Source: Guptibacillus hwajinpoensis (GTDB lineage: Bacteria > Bacillota > Bacilli > Bacillales > Guptibacillaceae). Taken from it: 64,000 nt of DNA. Numbering within the stretch: the stretch's first letter is position 1; the number at the start of each line of letters is the position of its first letter. The notes under the pieces are model-generated. The model saw nothing but the letters and a program-made list of their open reading frames with translations. It did no database searches and was not told the DNA's origin. Made by a program: the position numbers and the translations under genes. Where the stretch lies: positions 558,001 to 622,000 of the forward strand of contig NZ_JAIVKU010000005.1 of NCBI RefSeq assembly GCF_020524165.1. The letters are read 5' to 3'. Positions 42,825 to 51,753 of this stretch are shown in pieces.

Positions 42825-43682
42825 TTACGAGGACATATAGTCTCCGCCATTAACGTGAATGCACTGGCCTGTCATGTAAGAACCGTCATCAGAGGCTAAT
42901 AAAACGTATGGACCGAACAGTTCAGACGGCTGCCCCGGACGTCCCATTGGGTTATCCGTTCCAAATTCTGCAACGGAATCTTCATCAAAAGTAGATGGGA
43001 TAAGCGGTGTCCAGATTGGCCCAGGCGCCACCATGTTTACGCGAATGCCTTTATCAACCAAGTTCGCTGCCATACTACGGGTAAACGCAACGATTGCGCC
43101 TTTTGTTGACGTATAGTCAATTAAAACTTTATTTCCTGTGTATGGATTAATAGATGTTGTATTAATAATCGAGCTACCTTTTTGCAGGTGAGGAACCGCG
43201 TATTTCGTCATATTAAAAACGGAATACACATTTGTTTTAAACGTCTGATCCCACTGCTCGTATGAAATGTCCTCAATGTTTTCCGTTGGAAACTGGATGG
43301 CCGCATTATTAACGAGAATATCAAGCTTTCCAAAGTGATCGAGTGTCTTATCAATCAGATCCTTACATTCTTTCTCTTCTGATACATCGCCAGGAATCTG
43401 AAGGCACTTCACTCCTTCATTTTCAATGAGCTTTTTCGTTTCGTCCGCATCACTTTGTTCTTTCTCAAGATAGTTAATTGCGACATTTGCGCCTTCTTTC
43501 GCATAGGCGATCGCAACCGCGCGACCAATCCCACTGTCCCCACCGGTGATGAGCGCCACTTTGTTCTCAAGCTTGTGACTGCCTATGTACTCATGCGGTT
43601 GATCCGGTCTTGGCGTCATTTGCGATTCAATACCGGGTTGCTCTGACTGCGTTTGTTTTGGTTGTCCGTTTTGATTGTTCAC
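42825..43682 (-). CDS. SDR-family oxidoreductase (YhxC/YghA-type)
   Basis: 285 aa from a GTG at 43682, eight bases after AAAGGAGA; the frame opens eight codons earlier. A polar N-terminal extension of about 40 residues (NNQNGQPKQTQSEQPG) precedes the Rossmann core: TGGDSGIGRAVA, NNAA, Ser at the TTSINPYTG region, and the catalytic YxxxK as YTSTKGAIVAF. The long N-terminus is typical of the stress-induced Gram-positive SDR group. A candidate SigB promoter precedes it. Confidence 0.87.
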   Translation of the reverse strand: MNNQNGQPKQTQSEQPGIESQMTPRPDQPHEYIGSHKLENKVALITGGDSGIGRAVAIAYAKEGANVAINYLEKEQSDADETKKLIENEGVKCLQIPGDVSEEKECKDLIDKTLDHFGKLDILVNNAAIQFPTENIEDISYEQWDQTFKTNVYSVFNMTKYAVPHLQKGSSIINTTSINPYTGNKVLIDYTSTKGAIVAFTRSMAANLVDKGIRVNMVAPGPIWTPLIPSTFDEDSVAEFGTDNPMGRPGQPSELFGPYVLLASDDGSYMTGQCIHVNGGDYMSS

Positions 43683-43739
43683 GGTGTATCTCTCCTTTTT
43701 CTTCACTAATGGTTAGTTCATTGATGGTGTTTTATTGAG

Positions 43740-43765
43740 ATACCACGGAAGAAAAAAGTGTAAAC
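43740..43765 (-). promoter_or_regulatory. Possible SigB promoter of the SDR gene
   Basis: On the minus strand GTTTAC-N14-TGGTAT resembles the GTTTAA-N12/15-GGGTAT consensus, about 58 bp from the start codon. Confidence 0.5.
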
Positions 43766-43879
43766 ATTTGTAAGCGAAACCAAACAGAAAAGGGTAAGAA
43801 TGGATTAGTCACCACCTTTTCGCACTAAAAACCGATCAAATAAGTGACCCTCGCTGCAATCCTGCTCCATCTCTCTAGC

Positions 43880-44107
43880 CTATTCCTCCGAATCTCCTCC
43901 ACCAAGCTCCTCTTCCACGTCCCTCTCGTACCGCCGACTCGGATGGTCAAGAATGGCACGATACTTCCATAGTCGAATTTGTCTCAGCAAAAGGGCAATA
44001 AAAAGACCAGCCATCGCGATAACAAACCCCGCTTTATAGCTGGTTAAAAGTGAGTAGAGGAGTAAAGGACTTGAAGAAATCGCCATGAGGATTTGTGCTT
44101 TTTTCAT
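43880..44107 (-). CDS. Two-helix membrane protein with acidic tail
   Basis: 75 aa from an ATG at 44107, six bases after GAGGAGG. Two helices (LMAISSSPLLLYSLLTSY and GFVIAMAGLFIALLLRQI) are followed by a charged tail ending EEELGGGDSEE. No family was recognised. It is the last of four consecutive minus-strand membrane minigenes (43.9-44.9 kb). Confidence 0.55.
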   Translation of the reverse strand: MKKAQILMAISSSPLLLYSLLTSYKAGFVIAMAGLFIALLLRQIRLWKYRAILDHPSRRYERDVEEELGGGDSEE

Positions 44108-44128
44108 GTAAATCCTCCTCAAAACGCC

Positions 44129-44566
44129 TTAATCCAATCCGTTCACTTCTTCGTTTTGCCATTTTTCCCGCCTCATCCTTTTCCACTGAAATCCTAGTTG
44201 AACCAGTGCGATAAAGGAGACCAGCCAGAAAAGTGGATCTTCAAATGAAATCCCTACTGTCGATTCACCGCCAGCCCACCCCAGGCACGCGATAAGGAGA
44301 AATGCATAGATGAGGATAAAAAGCTGCCACTGAAAAGAGCTTTTTTCAGTAGCGTTAGCCGTAGTTTTAACCATGGCAATCATGACAACTGTACCAATTA
44401 AGAACCAGAAAAGGACCCTTTGAGGGAGAACTTCTGTTAAACCACTCGTTGGAAAGTAATCATAGATTAGTAACAATGTCACCACAATCAGAAATAAACC
44501 CTCTAAACTTTTATGTAAAATCAGTGATTCCCCTCTACTAGTCAGACTTTGACTCTTCTCTCTCAA
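44129..44566 (-). CDS. Four-helix membrane protein of unknown function
   Basis: Up to 145 aa from a TTG at 44566, which overlaps the upstream DUF4083 gene and has a weak AAGG site. A strong AGAGGGG lies just after that gene's stop and points to a non-standard CTG at 44524 or ATT at 44521. Four helices (LFLIVVTLLLIYDYF, VLFWFLIGTVVMIAMV, WQLFILIYAFLLIACLG, LFWLVSFIALVQLGF) are clear. The family was not recognised. The start therefore remains open. Confidence 0.5.
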   Translation of the reverse strand: MREKSQSLTSRGESLILHKSLEGLFLIVVTLLLIYDYFPTSGLTEVLPQRVLFWFLIGTVVMIAMVKTTANATEKSSFQWQLFILIYAFLLIACLGWAGGESTVGISFEDPLFWLVSFIALVQLGFQWKRMRREKWQNEEVNGLD

Positions 44567-44726
44567 GTAGCTGATCGACCTTTTGTTCGACGCGATCTAA
44601 TTTCGAACTTCTCTTTTTTAAGCTCACGATTAAAAACAAAATCCCCACTACTAGCCCAAACATTAGTACAAATGAAACAAGCTGAAAGAGGATATCGCCT
44701 ATATGCACACTCGCCCCTATGATCAT
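44538..44726 (-). CDS. DUF4083 membrane protein
   Basis: 62 aa behind AAGGAG with seven-base spacing. One helix (LVSFVLMFGLVVGILFLIVS) followed by LKKRSSKLDRVEQKVDQLLE matches DUF4083, which has a short cytoplasmic coiled helix of this kind. Function unknown. Its 3' end overlaps the next gene's TTG start. Confidence 0.7.
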   Translation of the reverse strand: MIIGASVHIGDILFQLVSFVLMFGLVVGILFLIVSLKKRSSKLDRVEQKVDQLLEREESKSD

Positions 44727-44737
44727 CCGATTTCTCC

Positions 44738-44902
44738 TTACGCGAATTTTTTATGATGCGTGGCAAGACGAAAACTTGCGATGAGACTCATAATCCCAAC
44801 AAATCGCAGGAACCAATGGCCACCTTCTCCAAAGCTCTCAACAGATAACCCTAGTAAAATGCTACCGACCAAAGCAAATAGAACAACCGCTATGATTTTC
44901 AA
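44738..44902 (-). CDS. 54-aa membrane protein
   Basis: A TTG at 44902 (LKIIAVVLFALV), six bases after AAGGAGG, is the likely start; the open frame extends to 44938. Two hydrophobic segments (KIIAVVLFALVGSILLGL and HWFLRFVGIMSLIASFRLA) are joined by SVESFGEGG. No family was recognised. It is the first gene of the 43.9-44.9 kb minus-strand run. Confidence 0.5.
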   Translation of the reverse strand: MKIIAVVLFALVGSILLGLSVESFGEGGHWFLRFVGIMSLIASFRLATHHKKFA

Positions 44903-45007
44903 AATACCCCTCCTTATGCTCCACCTTGATTTTACCATTTATTTTGTAGTTTGTTTCCCTTTTTTTCCAATATGAGCTATATATTCTTAACAAGGTTTAG
45001 GATCAAA

Positions 45008-45052
45008 AAAAAAAGACAACTCGTAAAAGTGGTCTTTTACAAGTCGTCTTTC
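45008..45052 (-). terminator. Terminator after the DinB gene
   Basis: AAAGACAACTCGTAAAA and TTTTACAAGTCGTCTTT form a long stem with a T-run on the minus strand. Confidence 0.85.
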
Positions 45053-45070
45053 CTTATGATCAACTGAAAA

Positions 45071-45586
45071 CTATCCTTTCTCAGGATAGTCTAAATACCG
45101 ATTAATATCAGATGGGGTTAGTAAATCCGTGTCGACGGGCTCATAACCGAGAGCTCGTGTTAACGTGACAATCTGTCCCTTGTGATGAAATTCATGTGTG
45201 ATCGTATGCGTGAATAGCCATAGTGGAGAGAGTTCTTGTTCCTCCTCTTGCCAGGATACTTTCCGACTAATTTTCTCATCCAATCGATTCTCGTAATTTT
45301 CTAGAAAACGGTAAACTAGCTGATCCACGCTTTCAAATACCGTTCTCATTTCATTTACATCTGTCACTTTTGACGCTTCCACAGCAGGTTTGCCGGTTTC
45401 AAGAGCAAATCGGCCGATCCAGCTCTGATAGCACTCAGCGATGTGAACATGGAGATTTCGAATCGAGCCCCATCCATATCCATCCACTTCTTTTCTATAA
45501 TCCTCTTGATCAATCTTTTCACAAAAATGAAAGAGAACTTTTCGAGTATGTTTGATGAAATCATATTGCTCTTTTAATACGTTCAT
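45071..45586 (-). CDS. DinB-family (YfiT-like) protein
   Basis: 171 aa, four-helix bundle. The three metal-binding histidines sit in NLHVHIAECYQSWI and the late HTITHEFHHKGQIVTL segment. The family includes bacillithiol/mycothiol-dependent transferases and DNA-damage-associated proteins. The specific activity is unknown. Terminator downstream. Confidence 0.82.
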   Translation of the reverse strand: MNVLKEQYDFIKHTRKVLFHFCEKIDQEDYRKEVDGYGWGSIRNLHVHIAECYQSWIGRFALETGKPAVEASKVTDVNEMRTVFESVDQLVYRFLENYENRLDEKISRKVSWQEEEQELSPLWLFTHTITHEFHHKGQIVTLTRALGYEPVDTDLLTPSDINRYLDYPEKG

Positions 45587-45748
45587 TGTTTTGCCTCCTG
45601 AGTTATCTTGGAGTAACTAGCCGTCACTCGAACGTCCTGTTCCATGTATTATGTATTCCTCTTCAAACATTTACTAAACCTGTAAATACTACAAGTGCCA
45701 ACACTGCTTGTCGGCTTTATTTTACAAAAAGCTTGCACTCACCTAGGT

Positions 45749-46489
45749 CTATTTCGGTGACCGACTAAGCGAATCTCGAATCCCGCTATTCGCGTTAAAT
45801 TGATAGGATACGCCGCTAATTTTGACAACCGGCCTGTTTGTTCCACGCTGTCCCATAATGAGAGCGGCTGATGCGGCCAGTAGGTCACAAAACGTTTCAA
45901 AAGATTGCTTAACCTCACCTGTCTTTGAATCAATTGTTTCACTTTTTCTTAAAGCCGGGACCCCATACAAACCAATCGCAATCTGAGTGGCACCCTTCTT
46001 TTCAATTCGGCCATCACTATCTGTGACAACGACACCTACCGTCACGTTACACATTCTTTGTATCGTTTCGCCAATTTCCTTGGCACTCTTATCAGCATCT
46101 TCAGGTAAAAGCATTATAGAATCATCATCGATTTTATCGATCCCTGCACTCGTTAAGCGCATGCCATTTGGTAGCCAGGCTCCGATATAGTTATGAGAAA
46201 CTTCTAATCTACGACCAGATGGATCACCCGTTACATCAATCATTTTTTGAATTACTCTCGGGTCTTTCCGAGGAACTTCCTTGTGTATACGTTTGGCGAC
46301 TTCACCAGCCGTCATATCACTGAGCGCCACTTCTCGTCCTTCTGCTGTTGAAATGACTTTTGAAGCTACGCATAGAATATCACCTTTTTTAAGTGGAACG
46401 TGAGAATGTAAAACAGCATCGGCAATGATCTGGCCAATGTTATCTCCTTTTTGGATTCGAGGGATATTCGGAATGGCATCAGCCTTCAT
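45749..46489 (-). CDS. Coenzyme F420:L-glutamate ligase-like protein (CofE domain)
   Basis: 246 aa. DILCVASKVISTAEGREV near residue 38 and later VVVTDSDGRIEKKGATQIAIGLYG followed by GSxLAASAALIMGQ-like residues fit the F420 gamma-glutamyl ligase domain (CofE/FbiB). Other enzymes of F420 synthesis are not in this window, and Bacilli are not generally known to make F420. A different gamma-glutamylation role is likely. It lies alone on the minus strand, downstream of the fosB pseudogene. Confidence 0.8.
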   Translation of the reverse strand: MKADAIPNIPRIQKGDNIGQIIADAVLHSHVPLKKGDILCVASKVISTAEGREVALSDMTAGEVAKRIHKEVPRKDPRVIQKMIDVTGDPSGRRLEVSHNYIGAWLPNGMRLTSAGIDKIDDDSIMLLPEDADKSAKEIGETIQRMCNVTVGVVVTDSDGRIEKKGATQIAIGLYGVPALRKSETIDSKTGEVKQSFETFCDLLAASAALIMGQRGTNRPVVKISGVSYQFNANSGIRDSLSRSPK

Positions 46490-46523
46490 ACGTTAACACC
46501 ACCTCTCCTTCTACACGCTATGA

Positions 46524-46905
46524 TCATTCGTAAAATACCATATGTTGTTTTTCTTGCTTATAATAATTTATCCGATCTTCCAAAGACCCCGTATGAAACT
46601 CAAACTTGTGACCATCTGGATCCGTAAAATAAATCGACTGCTTGTCACGCTCATCTCGCTCCCGACCTGGGAGAATGTTCACATTAAGATCCTTTAGTTT
46701 GTGTATGATCTTCTCCATATCTTCTTTTTCAATCGTAAACGCGGTCCTTCTCCTCATTAAGTGCAAGCCATAGTCCATTCAAATCAAAGTAAGCCGTTCG
46801 TTTTCCTTTCACAAGCAACTTAGCATCAAACACATTTCGATAAAAGGCGATGGATCGCTCAAGGTTTGATACTGAAAATAAAAAATGATTGATACCCTTA
46901 ATCAT
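46524..46905 (-). pseudogene. fosB: fosB, internally deleted (fosfomycin bacillithiol transferase)
   Basis: The N-terminal part from the ATG at 46905 reads [20 protein letters not shown] and then [20 protein letters not shown] ending in [13 protein letters not shown], matching FosB. After a frame change the C-terminal part reads [33 protein letters not shown] and TDPDGHKFEFHTG, also FosB. About 12-15 codons between them are missing, including the SYTHIAF region with the second metal-ligand His (His66 in characterised FosB). The remaining Glu and first His are present. The protein would be inactive. Its ATG overlaps the stop of the upstream MBL gene. Confidence 0.85.
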
Positions 46906-47863
46906 GGAAACACCTTTCTAAATCGTTATAGTAGTGATAGAGGCCTGACAAATTCCCTTCGACTCCCTTTATGCCTTTCCAATTTTGATAGTGAGGAAAG
47001 AGTTGAAAATGAAACTTGAAATCGTCTAATTTAATCTCTTCCTTAAGCGCTTTTTTTGTTTCGCCAATCAAATAAGAGACGTAACTTTTCTGTGTTTCTA
47101 ACAATGATCTCCCACTTATATTTCCGTGACCAGGGATGACTGTGTTTATTTCTAACGCCATTACCTCGTTTAAAATGGATACAAAACGATCTGGATTATA
47201 AATTGGAACGTGGAGATCTTCTGTCGCAAGATCTCCCATAAAAGCTATTTTCTCATCTGGTAAGTACAAAAATGTGTCACTTGCTGTGTGGCCACCGCCC
47301 CAACACATTAACTCAACCTTTCGATCAGACCCATAGAGGGTAAGTTTCTTTTCAAAGATAATGGATGGTAAAACGATTTTGAGCTCAGGTAGCGATGTAA
47401 GCACTTTCGTCATTTCATCATATTGGTTAGACAAACTTATTTGTAGCGCACGTGTTTGGGCCACGTTCATTTGTTTCTTTAACTCCCGCAAATACTGCCT
47501 CGTCTCTTCTTGCTCGGCTTCAAGTTCACCGATGACGTGATGGGTTTCGCTTAATTCCCGCGTTGCGTTTGTTGAAATAATCGCGATATCCTCAAATACC
47601 TGATTTCCGAAAACGTGATCGCCATGATAGTGGCTGTTTATGAGATAGCGCGTTTTCTTCCCTGTGAGACGCTCTGCTAGAACTCTTAATTCTCGAGCAG
47701 CTGAAGGCGTCGAGAAGGAATCAAACACAAGCAGTTCTTCTCCAAGATCCACTACACCTGCATTGCTCCAGGCCCCCTTCCCCTCTTTTGCGATTGCCAC
47801 ATATACGCCATTGTCAATCCTACTAAACGTAAAATAAGGTGTTTCAATTGGAAAAGCATTCAC
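46898..47863 (-). CDS. MBL-fold metallo-hydrolase
   Basis: 321 aa. The zinc-binding motif is [11 protein letters not shown], with further ligands in [19 protein letters not shown] and [11 protein letters not shown] helical insertion of about 60 residues with [14 protein letters not shown] lies between the motifs. The family includes lactamases, lactonases and hydrolases, so substrate is unclear. It overlaps the start of fosB, suggesting they were once one operon. Confidence 0.85.
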   Translation of the reverse strand: MNAFPIETPYFTFSRIDNGVYVAIAKEGKGAWSNAGVVDLGEELLVFDSFSTPSAARELRVLAERLTGKKTRYLINSHYHGDHVFGNQVFEDIAIISTNATRELSETHHVIGELEAEQEETRQYLRELKKQMNVAQTRALQISLSNQYDEMTKVLTSLPELKIVLPSIIFEKKLTLYGSDRKVELMCWGGGHTASDTFLYLPDEKIAFMGDLATEDLHVPIYNPDRFVSILNEVMALEINTVIPGHGNISGRSLLETQKSYVSYLIGETKKALKEEIKLDDFKFHFQLFPHYQNWKGIKGVEGNLSGLYHYYNDLERCFHD

Positions 47864-47875
47864 GTCGTTTCACCT

Positions 47876-48241
47876 CTACAAGTCTTTCTTCAAATAGTAG
47901 TGTTTAAATTCTCGACCGACTCCATCAAGACAACCGTATACCTTATACCCATGTTTTTCATAGAATGAGAGTGCCTGAAAGCTTAATGTATCGACTTTAA
48001 TAAAATCACACTCTCTCTGAAGAGCGATTTTTTCTGCCTGTTTCAAGAGCTTATGACCATAGCCTTTATTCCTAAGCTCCTCATCCACCATAAGCGTATG
48101 GATTTCAAGCCAGTTCCAACAAATCTCGGCAAGTAGCCCGCCACGAACAACGCTTTGCTCATCTCGCAAATACAAATTCAACTCTTCGTATCGATTATGC
48201 AAATCTTCTGGGAAGTGACTGAGGTTATATTGGTAGAGCAT
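47876..48241 (-). CDS. GNAT family N-acetyltransferase
   Basis: 121 aa. LMVDEELRNKGYGHKLLKQA is the acetyl-CoA binding loop (R-x-K-G-Y-G), followed by LSFQALSFYEKHGYKVYG, the usual C-terminal motif. The protein is short compared with the 150-170 aa common in the family, but both key motifs are intact. GAG near the ATG is only a weak ribosome site. It lies 12 bp upstream of the MBL gene and probably belongs to the same transcript. Confidence 0.8.
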   Translation of the reverse strand: MLYQYNLSHFPEDLHNRYEELNLYLRDEQSVVRGGLLAEICWNWLEIHTLMVDEELRNKGYGHKLLKQAEKIALQRECDFIKVDTLSFQALSFYEKHGYKVYGCLDGVGREFKHYYLKKDL

Positions 48242-48294
48242 ATTCTCAATATCCCGCTAAGCCGTTAAACTTCCTTGTTGAGAGTGTGTGATCA

Positions 48295-48849
48295 TCATTT
48301 CAATAGCCGCAAAAGCGCCTCCGTCGTTAATACAGTGGAAAATTCTTCATGTAATGTCGCTAACGTAAGCGCATGAACTTGTTCAGGATCATAATAATGA
48401 CCATTTTGATCTGTTAGTCCATACGCTGCCGTCGCGTCTGAGATCAGGTAGGTATCAAATCCCAAATTCCCACTCATTCTTGTTGTGGTAGACACGCAGT
48501 GCGGGGTCGTTAAACCAGTAATGACCACTTCAGATAAAGAATGTTCATGAAGGTAGTTTTCTAAATTCGTGCCGATAAAAGCACTATTCACTTTTTTCGT
48601 GAAAATGACTTCTCCGGACTCAGGCTTAACGATGTCCTTAAATTCGTAACCTGGCTGACCGTGGTAGAAAACAGAGGCTGGGTCATCTGAACGGTGCTGA
48701 ATAAAAATGACGTGATCCCCGCTCGCTCTCCAAGCGTCTAGCAGCTGCCGTATATTTTCTTCTGCTTGATGATTGTTTCGCTCGCCCCATTTTTCATTTT
48801 CAAATGCTTTCTGAACATCAACAATGAGTAGTGCACGATTTGATTTCAT
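48295..48849 (-). CDS. Isochorismatase-family cysteine hydrolase
   Basis: 184 aa. The catalytic triad is visible: Asp in ALLIVDVQKAF, Lys in VIFTKKVNSAF, and Cys in VITGLTTPHCVSTTTRM. The non-proline cis peptide region GLTT precedes the Cys. Members hydrolyse isochorismate, nicotinamide or other amides. The substrate here is unknown. A terminator-like stem lies well downstream on the gene's upstream side (49001), which belongs to the next gene. Confidence 0.85.
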   Translation of the reverse strand: MKSNRALLIVDVQKAFENEKWGERNNHQAEENIRQLLDAWRASGDHVIFIQHRSDDPASVFYHGQPGYEFKDIVKPESGEVIFTKKVNSAFIGTNLENYLHEHSLSEVVITGLTTPHCVSTTTRMSGNLGFDTYLISDATAAYGLTDQNGHYYDPEQVHALTLATLHEEFSTVLTTEALLRLLK

Positions 48850-49000
48850 CTTTGTCTCCTTTTGGTGTCCTCTAAGATTAGGCCACTATACTTTTTCGAT
48901 ATATAGAAGAAACCCCCTTCTTTTCATCCATTCTTCTTTGATGAGTTGGCTTTATTAGAAGAAGATCACAAGCTATTTATGAGTAAGAAGACATAAAAAA

Positions 49001-49027
49001 AGATGAATCCCTTAAAGGAATTCATCT
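49001..49027 (-). terminator. Terminator after the 49.1 kb gene
   Basis: AGATGAAT and ATTCATCT with CCTT/AAGG in between form a stem; the tail is TTTTTTTATG on the minus strand. Confidence 0.82.
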
Positions 49028-49103
49028 CGTATTAATCAGAAGAATGACAGTAAATGCATTTCAAAACGCTCTTTCTATGTATTTTTCCACTTGCGTTCAT
49101 CAC

Positions 49104-49571
49104 CTATTTCATGACCTTTGCTAAACCAATCGCCAAGTGTTCCCATAGGATTTTTTCTACCACCTCACCCTTTTCATTTTCACACTCGATGATTAAAATA
49201 ACTTCCGACTGTTTTCCTTTTAAGCGTTGTTTTTTCTTATTCGTTATCATGACAATCAACAAGCGGATTGCGAATCCAATCATAAAGCCACCGATGGCCC
49301 CGATTAACCCCCAATAGATTGGTCCCCATTTCAGTTCAAAACCGAGGCTAGCAGTAATAACGGAAAATGCTGTGGCCAATGGCATCGCAATGTCAATGAG
49401 AGAGATCCCATCTGATCGATGTAATGTGTCAAAGATTTTTCTGTTTTCTTCGCGGTTATCAAGCGGAACAGCGTAGATATTTTCTCTTTTAATCCCCATT
49501 TTCTCTAAATTCGAAATCGCAATTTCTAAAAAGATATGATTTTCAAAGGTTGAAAATATCTGCATACTCAT
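49104..49571 (-). CDS. Membrane protein of unknown function
   Basis: 155 aa. A cytoplasmic start (MQIFSTFENHIFLEIAISNLEK) with a ferredoxin-like beta-alpha pattern is followed by a helical hairpin (LATAFSVITASLGFELKWG and YWGLIGAIGGFMIGFAIRLL) and a C-terminal acidic domain. Its start overlaps the stop of the upstream TM2-like gene by 4 bp, so the two are coupled. Function unknown. Confidence 0.6.
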   Translation of the reverse strand: MSMQIFSTFENHIFLEIAISNLEKMGIKRENIYAVPLDNREENRKIFDTLHRSDGISLIDIAMPLATAFSVITASLGFELKWGPIYWGLIGAIGGFMIGFAIRLLIVMITNKKKQRLKGKQSEVILIIECENEKGEVVEKILWEHLAIGLAKVMK

Positions 49572-50356
49572 ATACGCTCTTTCCTTCTCAAGACGCGAAA
49601 CGTCTTAGCTTGATAATGATTCTTAAGAAAACGCCTTTGCTCTTTTTCATACAACTTATTATTTTCCACCGTATTCATGTAAGCATCAAAGATAGCGAAC
49701 CCATATAAAGAGGGAAACATGAGTAGCCACTCGGGTTCTAGAACACTAGTCGCCTTCTTAATCTCTCCTAAAAATAGCAAAGAGACGCCTTCTAGCATGT
49801 GGGAGTAATAAAAGAAAATGACGCTCCATATGATGACCACAAATGCGGTAACAATTCTATGAATGTAAAGTTGCCCGAGTCCCGGCATGAAAAATGACCA
49901 CAGTGCCGCTAAATAAGGGCTTCTTTTGTCTAAATAATTAATTTCCAACGCTCCTATACTAAAGGAGTTAATCTCATGATCTTCTCGCTCAGCCAGGATA
50001 TACACATTGTTCATATCAACCGTTGTGCGATAGCTGTCCCAAATTCCAAAGATGTAAACGGGTATGTAAATGAGAAGCCAACGGGTATCTAAAACCTCTT
50101 TAGCCATTGAAATATTTCCCTGAAAAGAATAAATCATCGCAAGATTTACGTGAGCCTTTAAATTGATCACGACTTCCCAGGCTAGTAACAAAAATCCTCT
50201 TAAATATTTCGATAGCAGCAAATGCCCAAACCCCGGAAACGAGACAGACCACCAGGCTATGATATAAGGATTCCTTAAATGGATTTGGGTCGTACCAAGA
50301 ATACTCACATGAGCCTTAAATCTTCTTGCGGTATTATCGCTTTTATAATTGTCCAC
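49568..50356 (-). CDS. Internally duplicated TM2-like membrane protein
   Basis: 262 aa. Two homologous halves are visible: NPYIIAWWSVSFPGFGHLLL ... WLLIYIPVYIFGIWDSYRTT and SPYLAALWSFFMPGLGQLYI ... WLLMFPSLYGFAIFDAYMNT. Each has two or three helices and a P-G-x-G-x-L motif like TM2 domain proteins. Duplication within one gene is the most telling feature. Function unknown; it is coupled to the 49.1 kb gene. Confidence 0.65.
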   Translation of the reverse strand: MDNYKSDNTARRFKAHVSILGTTQIHLRNPYIIAWWSVSFPGFGHLLLSKYLRGFLLLAWEVVINLKAHVNLAMIYSFQGNISMAKEVLDTRWLLIYIPVYIFGIWDSYRTTVDMNNVYILAEREDHEINSFSIGALEINYLDKRSPYLAALWSFFMPGLGQLYIHRIVTAFVVIIWSVIFFYYSHMLEGVSLLFLGEIKKATSVLEPEWLLMFPSLYGFAIFDAYMNTVENNKLYEKEQRRFLKNHYQAKTFRVLRRKERI

Positions 50357-50486
50357 GAAAAGTCCATCCTCTTAACGAACCTATGATACATTTACTTTCT
50401 CCTATCATGAACCTATTTATCACATTTTCTAAAAACATGACCGATTGAACTGCATCCTTGCCTAACATCAGGGCAAAAAAATAACC

Positions 50487-50520
50487 CTTAAGGAGATTCA
50501 AATTAGCTTTTCTCCTTAAG
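50487..50520. other. Inverted repeat
   Basis: CTTAAGGAGA and TCTCCTTAAG form a 10-bp stem with a 14-base loop, between two minus-strand genes. It lacks a T-run. I see no gene in 50357-50559. Confidence 0.4.
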
Positions 50521-50559
50521 CGCTCTCCGTTTATGATTTCTTTCCTTTTTCCATTCATT

Positions 50560-50742
50560 TCAATAAGAACGGTACAGTGAATTGCCAATTAGCATGACAA
50601 ATCCATAGCAAACTGCAACGATTGTGAAAGCAGTGAGACGAGCGTTCAAAACAAGGAATACACCTATAAGGACAAAAAGTAAGAGGCCGAGCGTATTCAT
50701 CATCCAGTAGGGTTTTGAAAATAGCTTTTCGTTAGACTCCAT
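50560..50742 (-). CDS. 60-aa two-helix membrane protein
   Basis: ATG preceded by AAGGAGAGATAGGAA. Two helices (WMMNTLGLLLFVLIGVFLVL and AFTIVAVCYGFVMLIGNSL) with short polar ends. No family was recognised. The good ribosome site supports it. It lies 204 bp upstream of the TM2-like gene. Confidence 0.55.
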   Translation of the reverse strand: MESNEKLFSKPYWMMNTLGLLLFVLIGVFLVLNARLTAFTIVAVCYGFVMLIGNSLYRSY

Positions 50743-50838
50743 TTCCTATCTCTCCTTATCGATTTTTCACTGTCTCTTACTAGTAAGACTTGCCAGTGAT
50801 GTGGTTTCATTTTCCAGCATCGTTATCTCTGAGCGTAT

Positions 50839-51753
50839 CTAGTCTGTCACATAACGAACTGCCTCGTCTAACACATCTGGAAAATCAGCTGGAAAGACGT
50901 GACCCATCCCTTCTTTTACAATGAGTTTGCAAGGAATCTGATACGTTTGAAACAGTTGAACTGCTTCCAATACAGTTTCATAGTAAGGATCTTGATCTCC
51001 CGTAATGATGCACCCTCTTGCATGAGGATCTCGCTGGTTTGTGAGCGTTTCTTTAAGTGACTTTAGATCGAAAGCTGGAACGATGGCGATAAAATCATGA
51101 AATTCTTCCACGTCAGCTCGCAAACTCATTTGAGTAGCGATATTTCCACCTTGAGAGGCTCCTGCCATGATGTGAACTTTTTCAGAAAGATGATGCTGTT
51201 GAGTGAATGTTTGATAAGTTTTTTTCACATCATTCATTGCCGTGGTTAGATCATCCCATGAATAGCACTGATAGCTGAAAAGTTGAGAGGATTGAGGAAA
51301 ACCCATAAAGTAATCTCTCATTATTTTCGGATCAGACCACTGCTTCGAAAAGTCGTCGATATTCGATCCTTTCCAGTGCAGTGGGAAGAGCACCGTTTCC
51401 GCCTCATTGTTACCCAGAGTACTGTAATAAGCATGGGCAGATTCTTTTTCGGCTTCATACATCCGTTTGCATTCTATCAAAATCGTATTGAATTCAGCAT
51501 AGGGTTTCAGTGTGCTTAAATCTGGGTCTGTTGATAAAATTTCCGGATTCCACCATAAGCCATGCTCGATTACATCTTGCAGCTCGGCTAGCGCCTCCTG
51601 ATGTTTTCCTTCTAACACATACAAACTTGCGATCCAATGGCCTAATCGGTCACGTTTTTCGGGGAACCTTTCTTTTGCTTGTTCCATCAATGAAAAAGCT
51701 TCTTGATTGGCTTTTTTATCAACAAGATCAATCACCTGTCTTTGCAGTTCCAA
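50839..51753 (-). CDS. Alpha/beta-hydrolase with helical N-terminal region
   Basis: 304 aa from a TTG at 51753. The nearest strong site GGGAGG is 17 bases away, and an ATA three codons upstream would be correctly spaced, so the start is unclear. The first 100 residues look helical, with a TPR-like repeat (GHWIASLYVLEGKHQEALAE). The hydrolase part has the nucleophile elbow IMAGASQGGNIATQ, an acid in ITGDQDPYY, and the catalytic His in KEGMGHVFPADF. The substrate is unknown. It is divergent from the ArsR-type regulator across a shared palindrome. Confidence 0.8.
   Translation of the reverse strand: MELQRQVIDLVDKKANQEAFSLMEQAKERFPEKRDRLGHWIASLYVLEGKHQEALAELQDVIEHGLWWNPEILSTDPDLSTLKPYAEFNTILIECKRMYEAEKESAHAYYSTLGNNEAETVLFPLHWKGSNIDDFSKQWSDPKIMRDYFMGFPQSSQLFSYQCYSWDDLTTAMNDVKKTYQTFTQQHHLSEKVHIMAGASQGGNIATQMSLRADVEEFHDFIAIVPAFDLKSLKETLTNQRDPHARGCIITGDQDPYYETVLEAVQLFQTYQIPCKLIVKEGMGHVFPADFPDVLDEAVRYVTD

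Noticed and set aside
50343..50588. 81-aa minus-strand open frame
   Set aside because: It has no ribosome site, overlaps the start of the TM2-like gene and the end of the 60-aa membrane gene, and runs through an inverted repeat.
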